A stretch of 64,000 nt of DNA from 0-14-0-80-60-11 sp049322355 (GCA_049322355.1 JBMORG010000011.1:124001-188000); one strand, 5' to 3'; positions 46,151-55,565 are shown, counted from the stretch's first letter. Numbers and translations: made by a program. Notes: generated by a model from the sequence alone, not told the origin.

Positions 46151-46945
46151 ATGAAAGAACCCGAAAACAAATCGAAAGCGGATAATAAATTCGTTTGGTC
46201 GTCCCCGCTCATTCTTGCAATAGTAGGTCTGATTGGAACCGGAATCGGGGCTTCTGTTCAAGGGTTCTGGACTACTAAACTTGAGCGGCAAAAATTCGAG
46301 TCTTCGCTTATACTTAAAGCATTGGAAACCAGTGATCAGCAAAAAGCGGCAAAAAGTCTAAAATTTCTTGTTGATGCAGGTTTGATCCCAAGTTTAAATG
46401 CCAAGAGGATTGAAAATTTGGCTAAGGATCCAGAAAAGCTTCCTCTTCGCTTTGGTACTGTAACAGATCCTTTTGGTAAAAAGGTTGATTGGGAACAGTT
46501 TGCCGGAGATAGCCATCAGGTCAGGATAACCGATTATGAAAAAGAGAATATTATAGCTATAACTATACCTCAACTTAAAGGCATTCCTGGTTTACCCAAA
46601 AATGGAAAGATATTATTCAACAAAAATGCTGTTGCGCCCTTAAAGGCAGCATTTGAAGAAATTGAAAACGAGGGCTTGTTACAGCTAATATTATCTTGGG
46701 ATGGCGGATATTTTCCTAGAAAAATGAGAGAAGCTAATAAGTTAGGTACCCATTCTTTTGGCACTGCTTTTGATATTAATGCTGCCTTCAATCCTTTTGG
46801 TAAGGCGCCACCGCCACCAGATGCTAAAGGTTCGGTCCGCAAGTTGGTGCCAATTTTTAAGAAATATGGGTTCAAATGGGGCGGAGAATTTCAAATCCCT
46901 GATGGTATGCATTTTATTTATGATCCACAACTCGTTGAAAAGTAA
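46151..46945 (+). CDS. Membrane-anchored M15-type D-Ala-D-Ala carboxypeptidase-like protein
   Basis: 264 aa. A single N-terminal helix (LILAIVGLIGTGIGASVQGF) is followed by a coiled region and a C-terminal M15/VanY-like peptidase domain: LGTHSFGTAFDIN contains the first zinc His and Asp, and GGEFQIPDGMHFIY the last His. Likely cuts peptidoglycan cross-bridge peptides. It is distinctly AT-rich against its neighbours and isolated, suggesting recent acquisition, possibly from a phage endolysin-type gene. Confidence 0.75.
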   Translation: MKEPENKSKADNKFVWSSPLILAIVGLIGTGIGASVQGFWTTKLERQKFESSLILKALETSDQQKAAKSLKFLVDAGLIPSLNAKRIENLAKDPEKLPLRFGTVTDPFGKKVDWEQFAGDSHQVRITDYEKENIIAITIPQLKGIPGLPKNGKILFNKNAVAPLKAAFEEIENEGLLQLILSWDGGYFPRKMREANKLGTHSFGTAFDINAAFNPFGKAPPPPDAKGSVRKLVPIFKKYGFKWGGEFQIPDGMHFIYDPQLVEK

Positions 46946-47087
46946 ACGAAGTAGTATTCAGAACATTCAGTTTTTTTAACTCTTGCCATTATCCAGAACT
47001 TCCCAAAATATCAAATAGATGAAGATATGATCCGGTCATCGGATGGATACTTGGTGGGGGGGTAAGGGGTAAATACAAAAATGGATG

Positions 47088-47630
47088 CTACTCAGCCTGG
47101 GGTTTGGAGCGTTTAAGCCATGCCGGGATGGTGGCATCCGGTATGGCGTCGCCGTCGGGGATATAGGGTTTCAAGTCCAGGATGGGGGAGCCGTCCCGGG
47201 CGTCCAGGGCCGCCACCTCCACAAGGTTGCCGTTCACTTTGACGATGCGGCAGGCCGTGAAGCCGATGAGGTTGGGCCGCACCGGGGCCCGGCAAGCGAA
47301 GACCCCGGTCAAGGGGTTGGCGGGGTCCCGGCGGGGATGCACTTTGAGAGTCCGGCGTTCCTCCGGGGTGTCGTTTTCGTGGAACCAATAGAATACCCAG
47401 AGATGGGAGAAATCTTTAAGGCCGTCCAGGGCCGGGGCATACTCCGGGTAAATCTCCAGGAAGGCACGCTCTCCCTGCTTTTTCACCACGCCGACAGGGT
47501 TCAGACAGATAGGTTTGATGGACGCACTCCTGGCGTTCTGCGATTTTTGGCCCGGTTTTCCAGCATAGCCGGGGGCTGTAAATAATACAAGGCCAATCCC
47601 GATGACAAACGCCAAAAACCGCATGGTCAT
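47088..47630 (-). CDS. TrmO (TsaA/YaeB)-like protein with a signal peptide
   Basis: 180 aa. The body matches the TrmO tRNA-t6A37 methyltransferase family: LNPVGVVKK, then GLKDFSHLWVFYWFHEN, PRRDPANPLTGVFACRAP and LIGFTACRIVKV, DARDGSPILDLKPYIP. Oddly, residues 1-24 (FLAFVIGIGLVLFTAPGYAG) look like a cleavable signal peptide, which does not fit a tRNA enzyme. A later start is not available because the domain begins soon after. Either it is an exported relative with another job or the helix is an anchor. Confidence 0.78.
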   Translation of the reverse strand: MTMRFLAFVIGIGLVLFTAPGYAGKPGQKSQNARSASIKPICLNPVGVVKKQGERAFLEIYPEYAPALDGLKDFSHLWVFYWFHENDTPEERRTLKVHPRRDPANPLTGVFACRAPVRPNLIGFTACRIVKVNGNLVEVAALDARDGSPILDLKPYIPDGDAIPDATIPAWLKRSKPQAE

Positions 47631-47693
47631 TCACACCAATTTTGTATTATGCACAACTTAGTGCGCGGTGCGCATCCTACGGCAGACTAAAAC

Positions 47694-47755
47694 TTAGCGT
47701 CTTTGCGCCTTTGCGTGAGATCTTTTTGTCTCTCGCAAAGACGCCAAGGCGCAAC
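47694..47755. repeat. Dispersed repeat (CTTAGCGTCTTTGCGCC type)
   Basis: TAGCGTCTTTGCGCCTTTGCG is mirrored by CGCAAAGACGCCAAGGCGCAA, giving a long hairpin between aroB and the TrmO-like gene. This palindrome type is common in intergenic regions of many bacteria. Confidence 0.65.
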
Positions 47756-47766
47756 GACTCAGATTC

Positions 47767-48858
47767 TTAACGTTTTAAGAGATTCTTCAGCACCTCCGCC
47801 ACCAAATCCAGGGGCACGTCGTCCCGGATCACCGCCTGGCCCAGGCCGCGCAACAGCACAAAGGGCACCCCGGTTTCTTGGCGCTTTTTGTCCAGGAGCA
47901 TCGCTGACATGACGCTTTCAGGGTCCAATTCCGGGAGGGCGCGGCAGAGGTCAAAGTCCTTTATGAGCCTGCGGCCCCATTCAGCCTCTTTAGGGTCCAG
48001 ACCTGTCAAATGTTCAGATATCGTCAAGGCGGCCATCATCCCCCAGGCCACTGCCCGGCCATGGGGCAGCCGGAAGCGGGAAGCCTGCTCCAGGCCGTGC
48101 CCCAAGGTGTGGCCGAAGTTGAGGATGCGCCGCAAATCCCCTTCCAATTCGTCCTGGGATACCACCTGGGCTTTAATTGCCGCGGCCCGGTAGATGGTCT
48201 CCGTCAATTCCGCCTCATTTTTAAAAAGCCCGGTCTTGACCACGGCGAGACGCATCAGCAGCTCCCGGTCCTGGATAAAACCGGCCTTGAGCATTTCGGC
48301 CAAACCGTTGAGCCGCTGGTCTCTTGGCAGGGTGCGCAGGAATTCGGGGTCCAGAGCCACCAGCCGGGGCTGGTGAAAGGTGCCCAGGAGGTTCTTGCCT
48401 TCGGGGAGATTGATGGCGGTCTTGCCGCCGATAGCCGCGTCCACCATGGCCAACAAGGTGGTGGGCACCTGAATGAAGGGCAGACCCCGCATGAAAATGG
48501 AGGCCAGAAAGCCCGAGAGGTCCCCCACCACCCCGCCCCCCAAGGCGAGGATGGGGGAACGGCGATGGGCTCCCTGATGCAAAAGCTCCCGGGCTAAACG
48601 CTGGACCACTGGCCAGGTCTTGGCCCGCTCTCCGGAAGGGGTGGTGAGGAGCACCGGAGCAAAGCCGGAGCCTTTCAAAGAATCCAGGACGGCGCTGCCG
48701 TGCAAGCGGGCCACCCGTTGATCCGAGATCACAAAGAGCTGGGAAGGAAATTGACCGGAACGGAGAAGAGCCCCCAAATGATGGCGCAGGCCCGATTCGA
48801 TCACCAGCCGGTAGCTCACATCCCGGCCGGGAAGCGGGAGGTGAATCTCCTGCATCAC
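47767..48858 (-). CDS. aroB: 3-Dehydroquinate synthase
   Basis: 363 aa. NAD-binding GGGVVGDLSGFLASIFMRG, VPTTLLAMVDAAIGGKTAIN and zinc ligands in HTLGHGLEQ are all present. Second step of the shikimate pathway. Its start overlaps the stop of aroF by 4 nt, so the first two shikimate steps are translationally coupled. Confidence 0.95.
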   Translation of the reverse strand: MMQEIHLPLPGRDVSYRLVIESGLRHHLGALLRSGQFPSQLFVISDQRVARLHGSAVLDSLKGSGFAPVLLTTPSGERAKTWPVVQRLARELLHQGAHRRSPILALGGGVVGDLSGFLASIFMRGLPFIQVPTTLLAMVDAAIGGKTAINLPEGKNLLGTFHQPRLVALDPEFLRTLPRDQRLNGLAEMLKAGFIQDRELLMRLAVVKTGLFKNEAELTETIYRAAAIKAQVVSQDELEGDLRRILNFGHTLGHGLEQASRFRLPHGRAVAWGMMAALTISEHLTGLDPKEAEWGRRLIKDFDLCRALPELDPESVMSAMLLDKKRQETGVPFVLLRGLGQAVIRDDVPLDLVAEVLKNLLKR

Positions 48859-49862
48859 CAGCCACCGGGGTTGAGAGTCTTGATTTCCTCCATCAAAGCC
48901 TGGAACTGGTCAGGATAGAGCGATTGAGCGCCGTCGGACATGGCCTTTTCCGGCTCGTGATGCACTTCGATCATCAGGCCGTCACAGCCGGCGGCCACCG
49001 CAGCCCGGGCCAGCGATTTCACCAGGTCCCGGCGCCCGGCTGCATGGCTGGGGTCCGCGATGATGGGCAGATGGCTCTCCCGGCGCACTGCGGGGATGGT
49101 GGCCAGGTCCAAAAGATTGCGGGCATGCTCGCCAAAGGACCGAACGCCCCGCTCGCAGAGAATTACCTGAGAATTGCCTTCCGACATAATGTATTCTGCG
49201 GCCATGAACCATTCATCCAGCGTGGCGTACATACCCCGCTTGAGGAGGACCGGCTTCCGGGTTCGACCGGCGCAGCGCAGCAGGCTGAAATTCTGCATAT
49301 TTCTGGCACCGATCTGAATGATGTCGGCATATTCGGCCACATGGCGCAAGGAATCTTGGTCGATAGCCTCGGTAACGGTTAGCAGCCCGGTCTCTTCACG
49401 AACTTTCTTCAAGATCTTCAGGCCGGCTTTGCCCAACCCTTGATAGCTGTAAGGGGAGGTCCGGGGTTTATAAGCGCCGCCCCGGAAAATGCGGGCCCCC
49501 GCTGCTTTGACCCGCTCAGCGATGGTCATGGCTTGAACTTCATTCTCCAAGGCACAGGGTCCGGCAATGACCACAAAATTTTTCCGACCCAGATCCAGGC
49601 CGCCGGGGAAATGGATGATGGTATCTTCCCGCTTCGTCTCCCGGCTCACCAGCTTGTAAGGCCGGGAGACCGGAATGGCCTGCATTACCCCGGGCATATC
49701 CACAAACAGAACTTCATTCACCGGTCCAGGATTGCGCAAGATGGCGATGGCCACGCGTTCCCCTCCCGGTATGGGTTGGGCTTCGAAACCCAATGATTCG
49801 ATCTTGGCCACCACTGCTTTTATCTGCGCGTCATTGGCGTCCTTGTCCATTACGATGAGCAT
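48855..49862 (-). CDS. aroF: 3-Deoxy-7-phosphoheptulonate synthase (AroF, type I-beta)
   Basis: 335 aa. An N-terminal ferredoxin-like domain (about 1-70) precedes the catalytic barrel with VIAGPCALENE, GGAYKPRTSPYSYQG, CERGVRSF and DPSHAAGRRDLV. It condenses PEP and erythrose-4-phosphate, opening the shikimate pathway. The N-terminal domain is the usual feedback-control module of the Thermotoga-type enzymes. Confidence 0.94.
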   Translation of the reverse strand: MLIVMDKDANDAQIKAVVAKIESLGFEAQPIPGGERVAIAILRNPGPVNEVLFVDMPGVMQAIPVSRPYKLVSRETKREDTIIHFPGGLDLGRKNFVVIAGPCALENEVQAMTIAERVKAAGARIFRGGAYKPRTSPYSYQGLGKAGLKILKKVREETGLLTVTEAIDQDSLRHVAEYADIIQIGARNMQNFSLLRCAGRTRKPVLLKRGMYATLDEWFMAAEYIMSEGNSQVILCERGVRSFGEHARNLLDLATIPAVRRESHLPIIADPSHAAGRRDLVKSLARAAVAAGCDGLMIEVHHEPEKAMSDGAQSLYPDQFQALMEEIKTLNPGGW

Positions 49863-50055
49863 GGTTACTCCCTTAAACCGCGGCTAAAGATGAAGTGTCC
49901 GGGGTCAGCCGGCCATCAGGTTAATCTAACTCGCAATTCCCCCTCAGTTTTTTTACCAAGGATCGGGGCCAAAAGCAACCGGAAGGGTAGAAAGGTTGAC
50001 GGCAGAGGGGATCTTGGGAGGCGCGTGAAGATCCCTCAAGATGTGTCTGACAGCA

Positions 50056-50622
50056 TTAAACCGGACGCCAACAGAGAAGGATCATCCCGAAAGCCATAGC
50101 AACGCCGTAGGGAATGGAGTTACCCTTGAGAGACATGGGTGGCGGTGGTTTGGAAGAATCAGGGCGACAAAGGACCCAATTCAGTAAGAAGTGCCATTCC
50201 TGCCGGAGCCCTGCCAAGAGGCGCCGCTGCCACAGCCAGACGACCAGGATGATCAGACCGCCGGAGACTCCCATATAAACCAGGAAATAAAAGGCGCGTT
50301 GCAGTCCCAGCCAGGCTCCCAGGGCTGCACTGGCTTTGACATCGCCGGCTCCCATACCTCCCACCAGATATGGCAAAAGAAGCAGGAAAAACCCCAACCC
50401 CAGGCCGGCTAAACCATCCAGGATCCCCGGCATGCCACGAAACCCCCACTGAAAAACCAGGCCCGCCAGGGCGCCCCCAAAAGTTAGATAATTGGGAATT
50501 TTTCTGGATTTGAGGTCCCATCCGGCTATTCCCAGACTGAGCAGCAACGGCAACACCAGGTCAAGGTGCGTTTGCAGCCACACACCAAAACCTGCTAACC
50601 AATCGGACAAGCTTGCCTCCAA
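50056..50622 (-). CDS. A24 prepilin peptidase (CpaA/TadV type)
   Basis: 188 aa, polytopic. The two catalytic aspartates sit in AGWDLKSRKIPNYL and in the family motif GMGAGDVK. There is no N-terminal Cys-rich methylase domain, as in CpaA/TadV peptidases. It processes type IV pilin-like prepilins. No pilus genes adjoin it. Confidence 0.85.
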   Translation of the reverse strand: MEASLSDWLAGFGVWLQTHLDLVLPLLLSLGIAGWDLKSRKIPNYLTFGGALAGLVFQWGFRGMPGILDGLAGLGLGFFLLLLPYLVGGMGAGDVKASAALGAWLGLQRAFYFLVYMGVSGGLIILVVWLWQRRLLAGLRQEWHFLLNWVLCRPDSSKPPPPMSLKGNSIPYGVAMAFGMILLCWRPV

Positions 50623-50781
50623 ACGGATAATTTTCTTTGCTGCTTTATTGTTCGGAAGATTATCAGAAAAAGGTTAATTTTTCTTCAATCCAAAAAATAT
50701 CCATCTTAAAATTTCTTGGGGGTCTCGGGTCCAACTGATAAATTCGGATAAAATCATAAGATGATTGATAGGACAAACCCG

Positions 50782-51579
50782 ATGGCAAAAATAATTCTAG
50801 TCCAGGCCCTGCCGGCTCCCCGCCTGGAAAGCCGGGAGAACCTGGACCGGGCCCTGAAGCTCCTTGAGGCCTGCCAAGGGCTGGAAGCCGATTTGATCTG
50901 CTTTCCTGAGTATTTTCCGTTCGTTGGAGAAGAAGAGTTGGGTGCGGCGGCGGGTCGCCTCCAAGCCAATATCATCGCCGGTCTGGTGGAGGAAGCAGGC
51001 GAGGCTCGCTACAATACCGCCACCCTTTTCGACCGCAGTGGCCGGATACTTGGCCGCCAGCGCAAGCACAATGTTGGCAAGTTGGAACGTTTCGGGTTCG
51101 GGGTGATCCCTGGGAAAAACTGGCAGGCCTGGGATACGGACTTTGGTAGAGTGGGGATGCCGGTGTGTATCGATTTTTGGGGCCAACCCGAAGCGGCCCG
51201 GCAACTGGCGGCCCAGGAAGTGGACCTCATCGTCAATCCCGCCATCTTTCCCATGATGAGGGGCCACTGGCACACGGGGGCTTTGACCCGGGCTTTCGAT
51301 TATTATCTGCCCGTGGTAGGGGTAAACACCGGCGCCACTGTGGTCAAAATTGCCCGGCGCCACTACACCTTGCAAGGCGGTTGGTCATTTGCGATCCAAC
51401 CGCCGGCCCCGGCAAAAAAGGCTGAAATGGACCAGCAGGTTCGAGATTGGGATGACCTGGCGGAATGGGTCGTACTCCGGGGGGGTGAAACCGAGACTCT
51501 GCTTAGTGTGAATCTCGACCTTGAGGGCCCTCGCCGCTGGCGACCTGACATTCAACAACGCTTTGGTATTCGATGTTGA
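50782..51579 (+). CDS. Carbon-nitrogen hydrolase (nitrilase superfamily)
   Basis: About 265 aa from ATG 50782 (MAKIILVQALP); an ATG at 50761 is possible. The Glu-Lys-Cys triad is visible: ICFPEYFP, RQRKHNVGK and MPVCIDFWGQPE. Hydrolyses an amide or nitrile of unknown identity; stands alone. Confidence 0.85.
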   Translation: MAKIILVQALPAPRLESRENLDRALKLLEACQGLEADLICFPEYFPFVGEEELGAAAGRLQANIIAGLVEEAGEARYNTATLFDRSGRILGRQRKHNVGKLERFGFGVIPGKNWQAWDTDFGRVGMPVCIDFWGQPEAARQLAAQEVDLIVNPAIFPMMRGHWHTGALTRAFDYYLPVVGVNTGATVVKIARRHYTLQGGWSFAIQPPAPAKKAEMDQQVRDWDDLAEWVVLRGGETETLLSVNLDLEGPRRWRPDIQQRFGIRC

Positions 51580-51765
51580 TAATGGTCAAGCCGCAAAATC
51601 AGGAGGCTGATTTATAATAACCGGCCACCGGTGAAAAAACCTTAAAGCGTTCCCACCCCCGAGCCGGATAACATCTTTGCGGCAAGAGACAAAGCGAATT
51701 TCGAAGCGGGGATATAGAATTTTTAACCGGAAAAGCGTAAAAATCGCTTTGCGATAGTACTTTTC

Positions 51766-51796
51766 TTGACATTGAAGAAAAAATCCTTAATTATCT
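51766..51796 (+). promoter_or_regulatory. Promoter of the TPR-like gene
   Basis: TTGACA at 51766-51771 with AT-rich -10 candidates (TAATTA 51788-51793 or TTATCT 51791-51796) about 16-19 nt downstream. Confidence 0.45.
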
Positions 51797-51849
51797 ATGC
51801 AGGTCGAACGGGGCGGGTTTGACTTACAGCTCTAATTCTAAGGAGAGAC

Positions 51850-52359
51850 ATGATGCGAAAATATGTCATTTTTACCGTAGTTGCAGCTCTCTGTCTTTTT
51901 ATGGCAATGCCAGTCTTGGCCCAACCCAAGGGCGGGGCGCTGATGGCAATGGATGCTTTTACCCCCATAGCCCAGGGCTATGATTTCATCCGGGAAGGCA
52001 AATATGAAGCCGCCAATAATGAATTTGCCAAGGCGGTGAAAGCCGATCAATTCAATCCCTTTGCTCTGAACAACATGGCGGTTCTGCAGGAGCGGGAAGG
52101 CAAATTCAATGACGCTTTGGCCAACTTGAAGGATGCCACCAAATTTGCCGATCAGTATTTAGACAAAGTGACCCAGACCTGCTTTGCCGGGGGCGGCTGC
52201 CTGGCGGTAAAACCCCTGCGCGAGAAAGGCGAAAAGAGCTCCATTGCTCCGATTATCCAGGAGAATATTGCAAAACTCCAGGCCAAAATCAAAGCAACCG
52301 GAACTCCGCCGCCTCCTGCCAGCCCCCCGCCGATGGTGCCACCTCAGAAGACGAAGTAG
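51850..52359 (+). CDS. Exported TPR-like protein
   Basis: 169 aa. A signal peptide (VAALCLFMAMPVLAQPKG) precedes two helical-pair units (GYDFIREGKYEAANNEFAKA, then LNNMAVLQEREGKFNDALAN) of tetratricopeptide type. Two cysteines (TQTCFAGGGCLAV) may form a disulfide. Ends in a proline-rich tail. Probably a periplasmic scaffold protein. AGGAGAG lies upstream; a strong terminator lies downstream. Confidence 0.75.
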   Translation: MMRKYVIFTVVAALCLFMAMPVLAQPKGGALMAMDAFTPIAQGYDFIREGKYEAANNEFAKAVKADQFNPFALNNMAVLQEREGKFNDALANLKDATKFADQYLDKVTQTCFAGGGCLAVKPLREKGEKSSIAPIIQENIAKLQAKIKATGTPPPPASPPPMVPPQKTK

Positions 52360-52367
52360 CAATCATG

Positions 52368-52383
52368 GGGGCCTTCGGGCCCC
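52368..52383 (+). terminator. Hairpin with TTCG tetraloop
   Basis: GGGGCC-TTCG-GGCCCC, 9 nt after the TPR-like gene, followed by a T-rich stretch (GTTTTCCTTTT). Confidence 0.55.
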
Positions 52384-52467
52384 TACCGCCCCGTTTTCCT
52401 TTTGGTGGCCTCATCGGATGATGAGCAGCGAAACCGACCGGTATTGCCTCTGCCAACCTCATTTCGG

Positions 52468-52506
52468 GGGCCAGGGGTCGTAAGACCCTCCCTGGCCCTT
52501 ATTTTT
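52468..52506 (+). terminator. Strong intrinsic terminator
   Basis: GGGCCAGGG (52468-52476) pairs with CCCTGGCCC (52490-52498), with an inner GTC/GAC, followed by TTATTTTTT. Confidence 0.85.
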
Positions 52507-52692
52507 TCATTCCCCTCTTACCAAGTTGTACTCATACTAGTTTATGTTTTTGTAGGAGCGGACCCTTGTGTCCTCCTTAAGAAGGCGCACAAGCAGGTGC
52601 GCCCACAAATAAACTTCTACGATTGCCCTTGAGTTTTTTAATTTGGCCAATTTTTTAAACAAAATCTGAAAACATTATAAGAACTGGCCTGA

Positions 52693-53073
52693 TCAGGGGT
52701 GGGACAATAGGCCCTTAAGATCCCGAAGACTTTCCCTAGCTTCGCGCAGGGCGTGCACCAGGTGCGTGGGCCCTGGAACCCGCCGGGGCAGGAAGTGGCG
52801 GTGATCATCCCATGCGAGCTCCTGGTGAGATTGCAGCCGCGAATTAAGATCGGCCAATTCCCGGACCAAAAATAGAAAAGCTGCGACCAGTGGTTCCCCG
52901 GGGCTGGCGCCAGCCTCATCCCACGCGGGAGGCAGGTTTCTTGGAAAGGATGGTAAAGGCGTGGAGGGCGCGGCAAAAGTGGCTCCCCCCTCCCCCTGAC
53001 TGGCCAGGGCCTTGGTTAGAGGCAACTTTGCAAGCTTGGTCTTTTTTCCGGCAAACTGTTTCTTTTTCGCCAT
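52693..53073 (-). CDS. Small protein of unknown function overlapping parA
   Basis: 126 aa. Basic N-terminus (MAKKKQFAGKKTKLAKLP), proline-rich middle, helical C-terminus (ALREARESLRDLKGLL). Its first 58 nt overlap the end of the parA-like gene in another frame, which suggests coupled expression. Might be a ParA-associated partner, but no ParB-like domain is seen. Confidence 0.5.
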   Translation of the reverse strand: MAKKKQFAGKKTKLAKLPLTKALASQGEGGATFAAPSTPLPSFPRNLPPAWDEAGASPGEPLVAAFLFLVRELADLNSRLQSHQELAWDDHRHFLPRRVPGPTHLVHALREARESLRDLKGLLSHP

Positions 53074-53834
53074 ATTTCCAAAAATTCAAGGCAAAGTTGT
53101 GAATAATCCTGGGCTCCCGAACTCCGGGGCTCGAAATCGAAGACCGCCTTCTGAGCTATCTGGGCCTGGTTCAGGGCTTCATTCTTCATAATAATTGTGG
53201 CAAAGGTTTTCTCTCGGTAAGGTTTCAACTGTTCCAAAATGTATTCATTGGTAATGCTGTTCCGCTTGTCGTACATTGTGAGCAGAATGCGGAACAAATC
53301 TTCCTGGAAAAGCTCCTCTATGGTCAAATTTTTGACGGCTTCCACCGTTGTAAGCAGGTCCGCCAGGCCATCCAGGGAATAGCGGGAGATTTGGCAGGGA
53401 ATTACAATAAAATCGCAGGCATAGAGGGAGTTGGTGGTTAGCACCCCCAGAGAAGGGGGGCAGTCGATAAGGATAAAATCATAGTCAACATCCTTGAGGG
53501 CGTTGGCCAGAATCGCCTCCCGGAAAACCCGGGTATAGACCTGCTCCGCCGCCTGGGCCAAATGGATATGGGCCGGGGCGATATCCAATCCCAGGATGTA
53601 AGTGGGCATTACCACCTCGGCGATGCGCATTTTGGGAACGGTCAGAATGTCCGCCATGGATCGGATAATGACGTCCGGTTCTATTCCGATGCCGATACTG
53701 GTATGGCCTTGGGGGTCCAGGTCAACGATCAGGGTGCGGTATCCCTGATACGCCAGAGCGGCCCCCAGATTAAGAGTAGTCGTGGTTTTCCCCGTTCCTC
53801 CCTTCTGGTTTATAACAGCCGTGATATGGGACAT
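53016..53834 (-). CDS. ParA/Soj-type ATPase
   Basis: 272 aa. Deviant Walker A KGGTGKTTTT at residues 11-20, Walker A' LIVDLDPQGH and Walker B FILIDCPPSLG. ParA-type ATPases position DNA or protein cargo in the cell. There is no parB or parS nearby and it is not near replication genes, so it is an orphan of unknown cargo. A PilZ gene diverges from it about 200 bp away. Confidence 0.9.
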   Translation of the reverse strand: MSHITAVINQKGGTGKTTTTLNLGAALAYQGYRTLIVDLDPQGHTSIGIGIEPDVIIRSMADILTVPKMRIAEVVMPTYILGLDIAPAHIHLAQAAEQVYTRVFREAILANALKDVDYDFILIDCPPSLGVLTTNSLYACDFIVIPCQISRYSLDGLADLLTTVEAVKNLTIEELFQEDLFRILLTMYDKRNSITNEYILEQLKPYREKTFATIIMKNEALNQAQIAQKAVFDFEPRSSGAQDYSQLCLEFLEIWRKRNSLPEKRPSLQSCL

Positions 53835-54035
53835 GAGATGAACTTGGGCCGGCGGGTGCCGGCGTTATCTGATGGATTTTTTTGGCTATGATAAAAGATG
53901 GCTGTAATTCCGTCAAGGAATATCTGGTAGAGGTGCCGGAGGCGGACACCCGGACCGTTGAACTATATGGCATAAAGTCTGCAGAGATATTAAAGCGGTT
54001 TATAATACAGTTTAATTTATTTCTAAGGCTGTTTA

Positions 54036-54413
54036 ATGACCTCCCTCCTGGAAAGAAGAAGATTCAGCCGGATTTTCGTTTCCCTGCCAGTAGAATATTA
54101 TGCCCATTTACCTAACGCCGATTCCTCCTATCGGGGGCAGGGCTGTCTTCGGGACATCAGCCTGAGCGGCATCTATTTTCATACGGATTCGGGCATCTCC
54201 TTTCAACAAGGGCAGATTCTCTCTCTCAGCATATTCGCCCCCCTGCAGTACCTGGAAAGCAGTGACATCTCCCATCTTCGGGCCACCGGGGAAGTAATCC
54301 GTTTCGATCCCCCGGATACTGACGGAACTTTGAGCGGGGTCGCGTTGAATTTCCTGGAAGGTCCCTCCTTTGTTTCCAACGATGGATCAGACATGTTTCA
54401 AGGTGTGAACTGA
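54036..54413 (+). CDS. PilZ-domain protein
   Basis: 125 aa, a single PilZ domain: RRRFSRIFV (RxxxR motif, near residue 7) and DISLSGIYFH (D-x-S-x-x-G). It should bind c-di-GMP. Divergent from the ParA gene, whose cargo positioning might be related; this is only context. Confidence 0.85.
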   Translation: MTSLLERRRFSRIFVSLPVEYYAHLPNADSSYRGQGCLRDISLSGIYFHTDSGISFQQGQILSLSIFAPLQYLESSDISHLRATGEVIRFDPPDTDGTLSGVALNFLEGPSFVSNDGSDMFQGVN

Positions 54414-54515
54414 TCCATTCAGGGTTCTTGTCACTTTTTTCCAAATAAATTAATATATTTTATATGTTAAGGTTGTCCTGGTTAAATATTTTTTTCTGGT
54501 TAAATGTCTTAAACT

Positions 54516-55565
54516 ATGTCTCCACACCATAAGGCGGCCGTGGCTCTCAGCGGAGGGCTGGACAGCGCCGTAGCGGCATCACTTTTACGCCGTCAGGGCT
54601 GGGACCTTACGGCGATTCACTTGCGCCTGACCCCCTGGAGTGCATCGGAAGACTGGGTGGAAGCTCTGGCCCAGCGCCTGGACATTCCCCTCCAGGTGAT
54701 AGACTTGCAGGAGGAATTTGCCCGGGAGGTCCTGGATTATTTTATGTCGGAATACGCCCGGGGCCGCACCCCTAACCCCTGCGTCCGCTGCAATGCCGCC
54801 ATCAAGTTCGGGCGGTTGTGGGAGCGTCTCCGAGAGGATGGCTACTCCCATCTGGCTACTGGGCATTATGCCCGGCTGCAACCGATGGCTGGGGGCATCA
54901 TCGGCCTTCTCAGGGGATTAGACCGTCGCAAGGATCAGTCATACTTTCTCAGCCGCCTGCCCTGTCAACTCTTACCGCACTTCCTCTTTCCCCTGGGAAG
55001 CCTGACTAAAGATGAGGTGCGACGGATTTATCGCACCGCAGGATTACCTATCCGGGCAGGCCAACAGGAGAGTGTGGAGCTGTGTTTCATCCCGGAAGGC
55101 AACTACCAGAGCTTTCTCCGGGCCCAAGGGGAGGGGGTCGGTCCTCCCGGAGATTTTGTCGATAGCCAGGGGCGGCTACTGGGCCAGCATCGCGGCCTTA
55201 AATGCTATACTGTAGGGCAGCGCCGGGGATTAGGCATCCCGGCCCGGGAAGCCTTTTACGTCACCGAAATTCAGCCGGAGCTTAACCGGGTGGTGCTGGG
55301 GCCTCGGGCTGAACTTTATTCTTCGGGACTGCTGGCTGCCGGGGTGAACTGGCTCATATCGCCCCCGGCCCTCCCGTTTGAGGCTGTAGCCGTGATCCGC
55401 TACCGGCATCCCGGGGTGCCGGCCCGGATTACCCCGCAGCGAGATGGTTCGGTGCAGGTGGAATTCGAGACCCCGCAATCCGCAGTGGCGCCAGGCCAGG
55501 CCGTGGTTTTCTACGACCGGGACCGGGTCTTGGGAGGTGGCTGGATCGAGGCGCGGATTAAATGA
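54516..55565 (+). CDS. mnmA: tRNA-specific 2-thiouridylase
   Basis: 349 aa. PP-loop ALSGGLDSAVAA, nucleophile Cys in NPCVRCNAAIKF, GHYARL, the second catalytic Cys in VELCFIP, and the C-terminal GQRRGLGI. It thiolates U34 of Lys, Glu and Gln tRNAs. Followed by the tRNA methylthiotransferase gene mtaB. Confidence 0.95.
   Translation: MSPHHKAAVALSGGLDSAVAASLLRRQGWDLTAIHLRLTPWSASEDWVEALAQRLDIPLQVIDLQEEFAREVLDYFMSEYARGRTPNPCVRCNAAIKFGRLWERLREDGYSHLATGHYARLQPMAGGIIGLLRGLDRRKDQSYFLSRLPCQLLPHFLFPLGSLTKDEVRRIYRTAGLPIRAGQQESVELCFIPEGNYQSFLRAQGEGVGPPGDFVDSQGRLLGQHRGLKCYTVGQRRGLGIPAREAFYVTEIQPELNRVVLGPRAELYSSGLLAAGVNWLISPPALPFEAVAVIRYRHPGVPARITPQRDGSVQVEFETPQSAVAPGQAVVFYDRDRVLGGGWIEARIK

Noticed and set aside
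53882..54115. 77-codon plus-strand frame upstream of and overlapping the PilZ gene
   Set aside because: Overlaps the PilZ start out of frame, with no ribosome binding site or family features.
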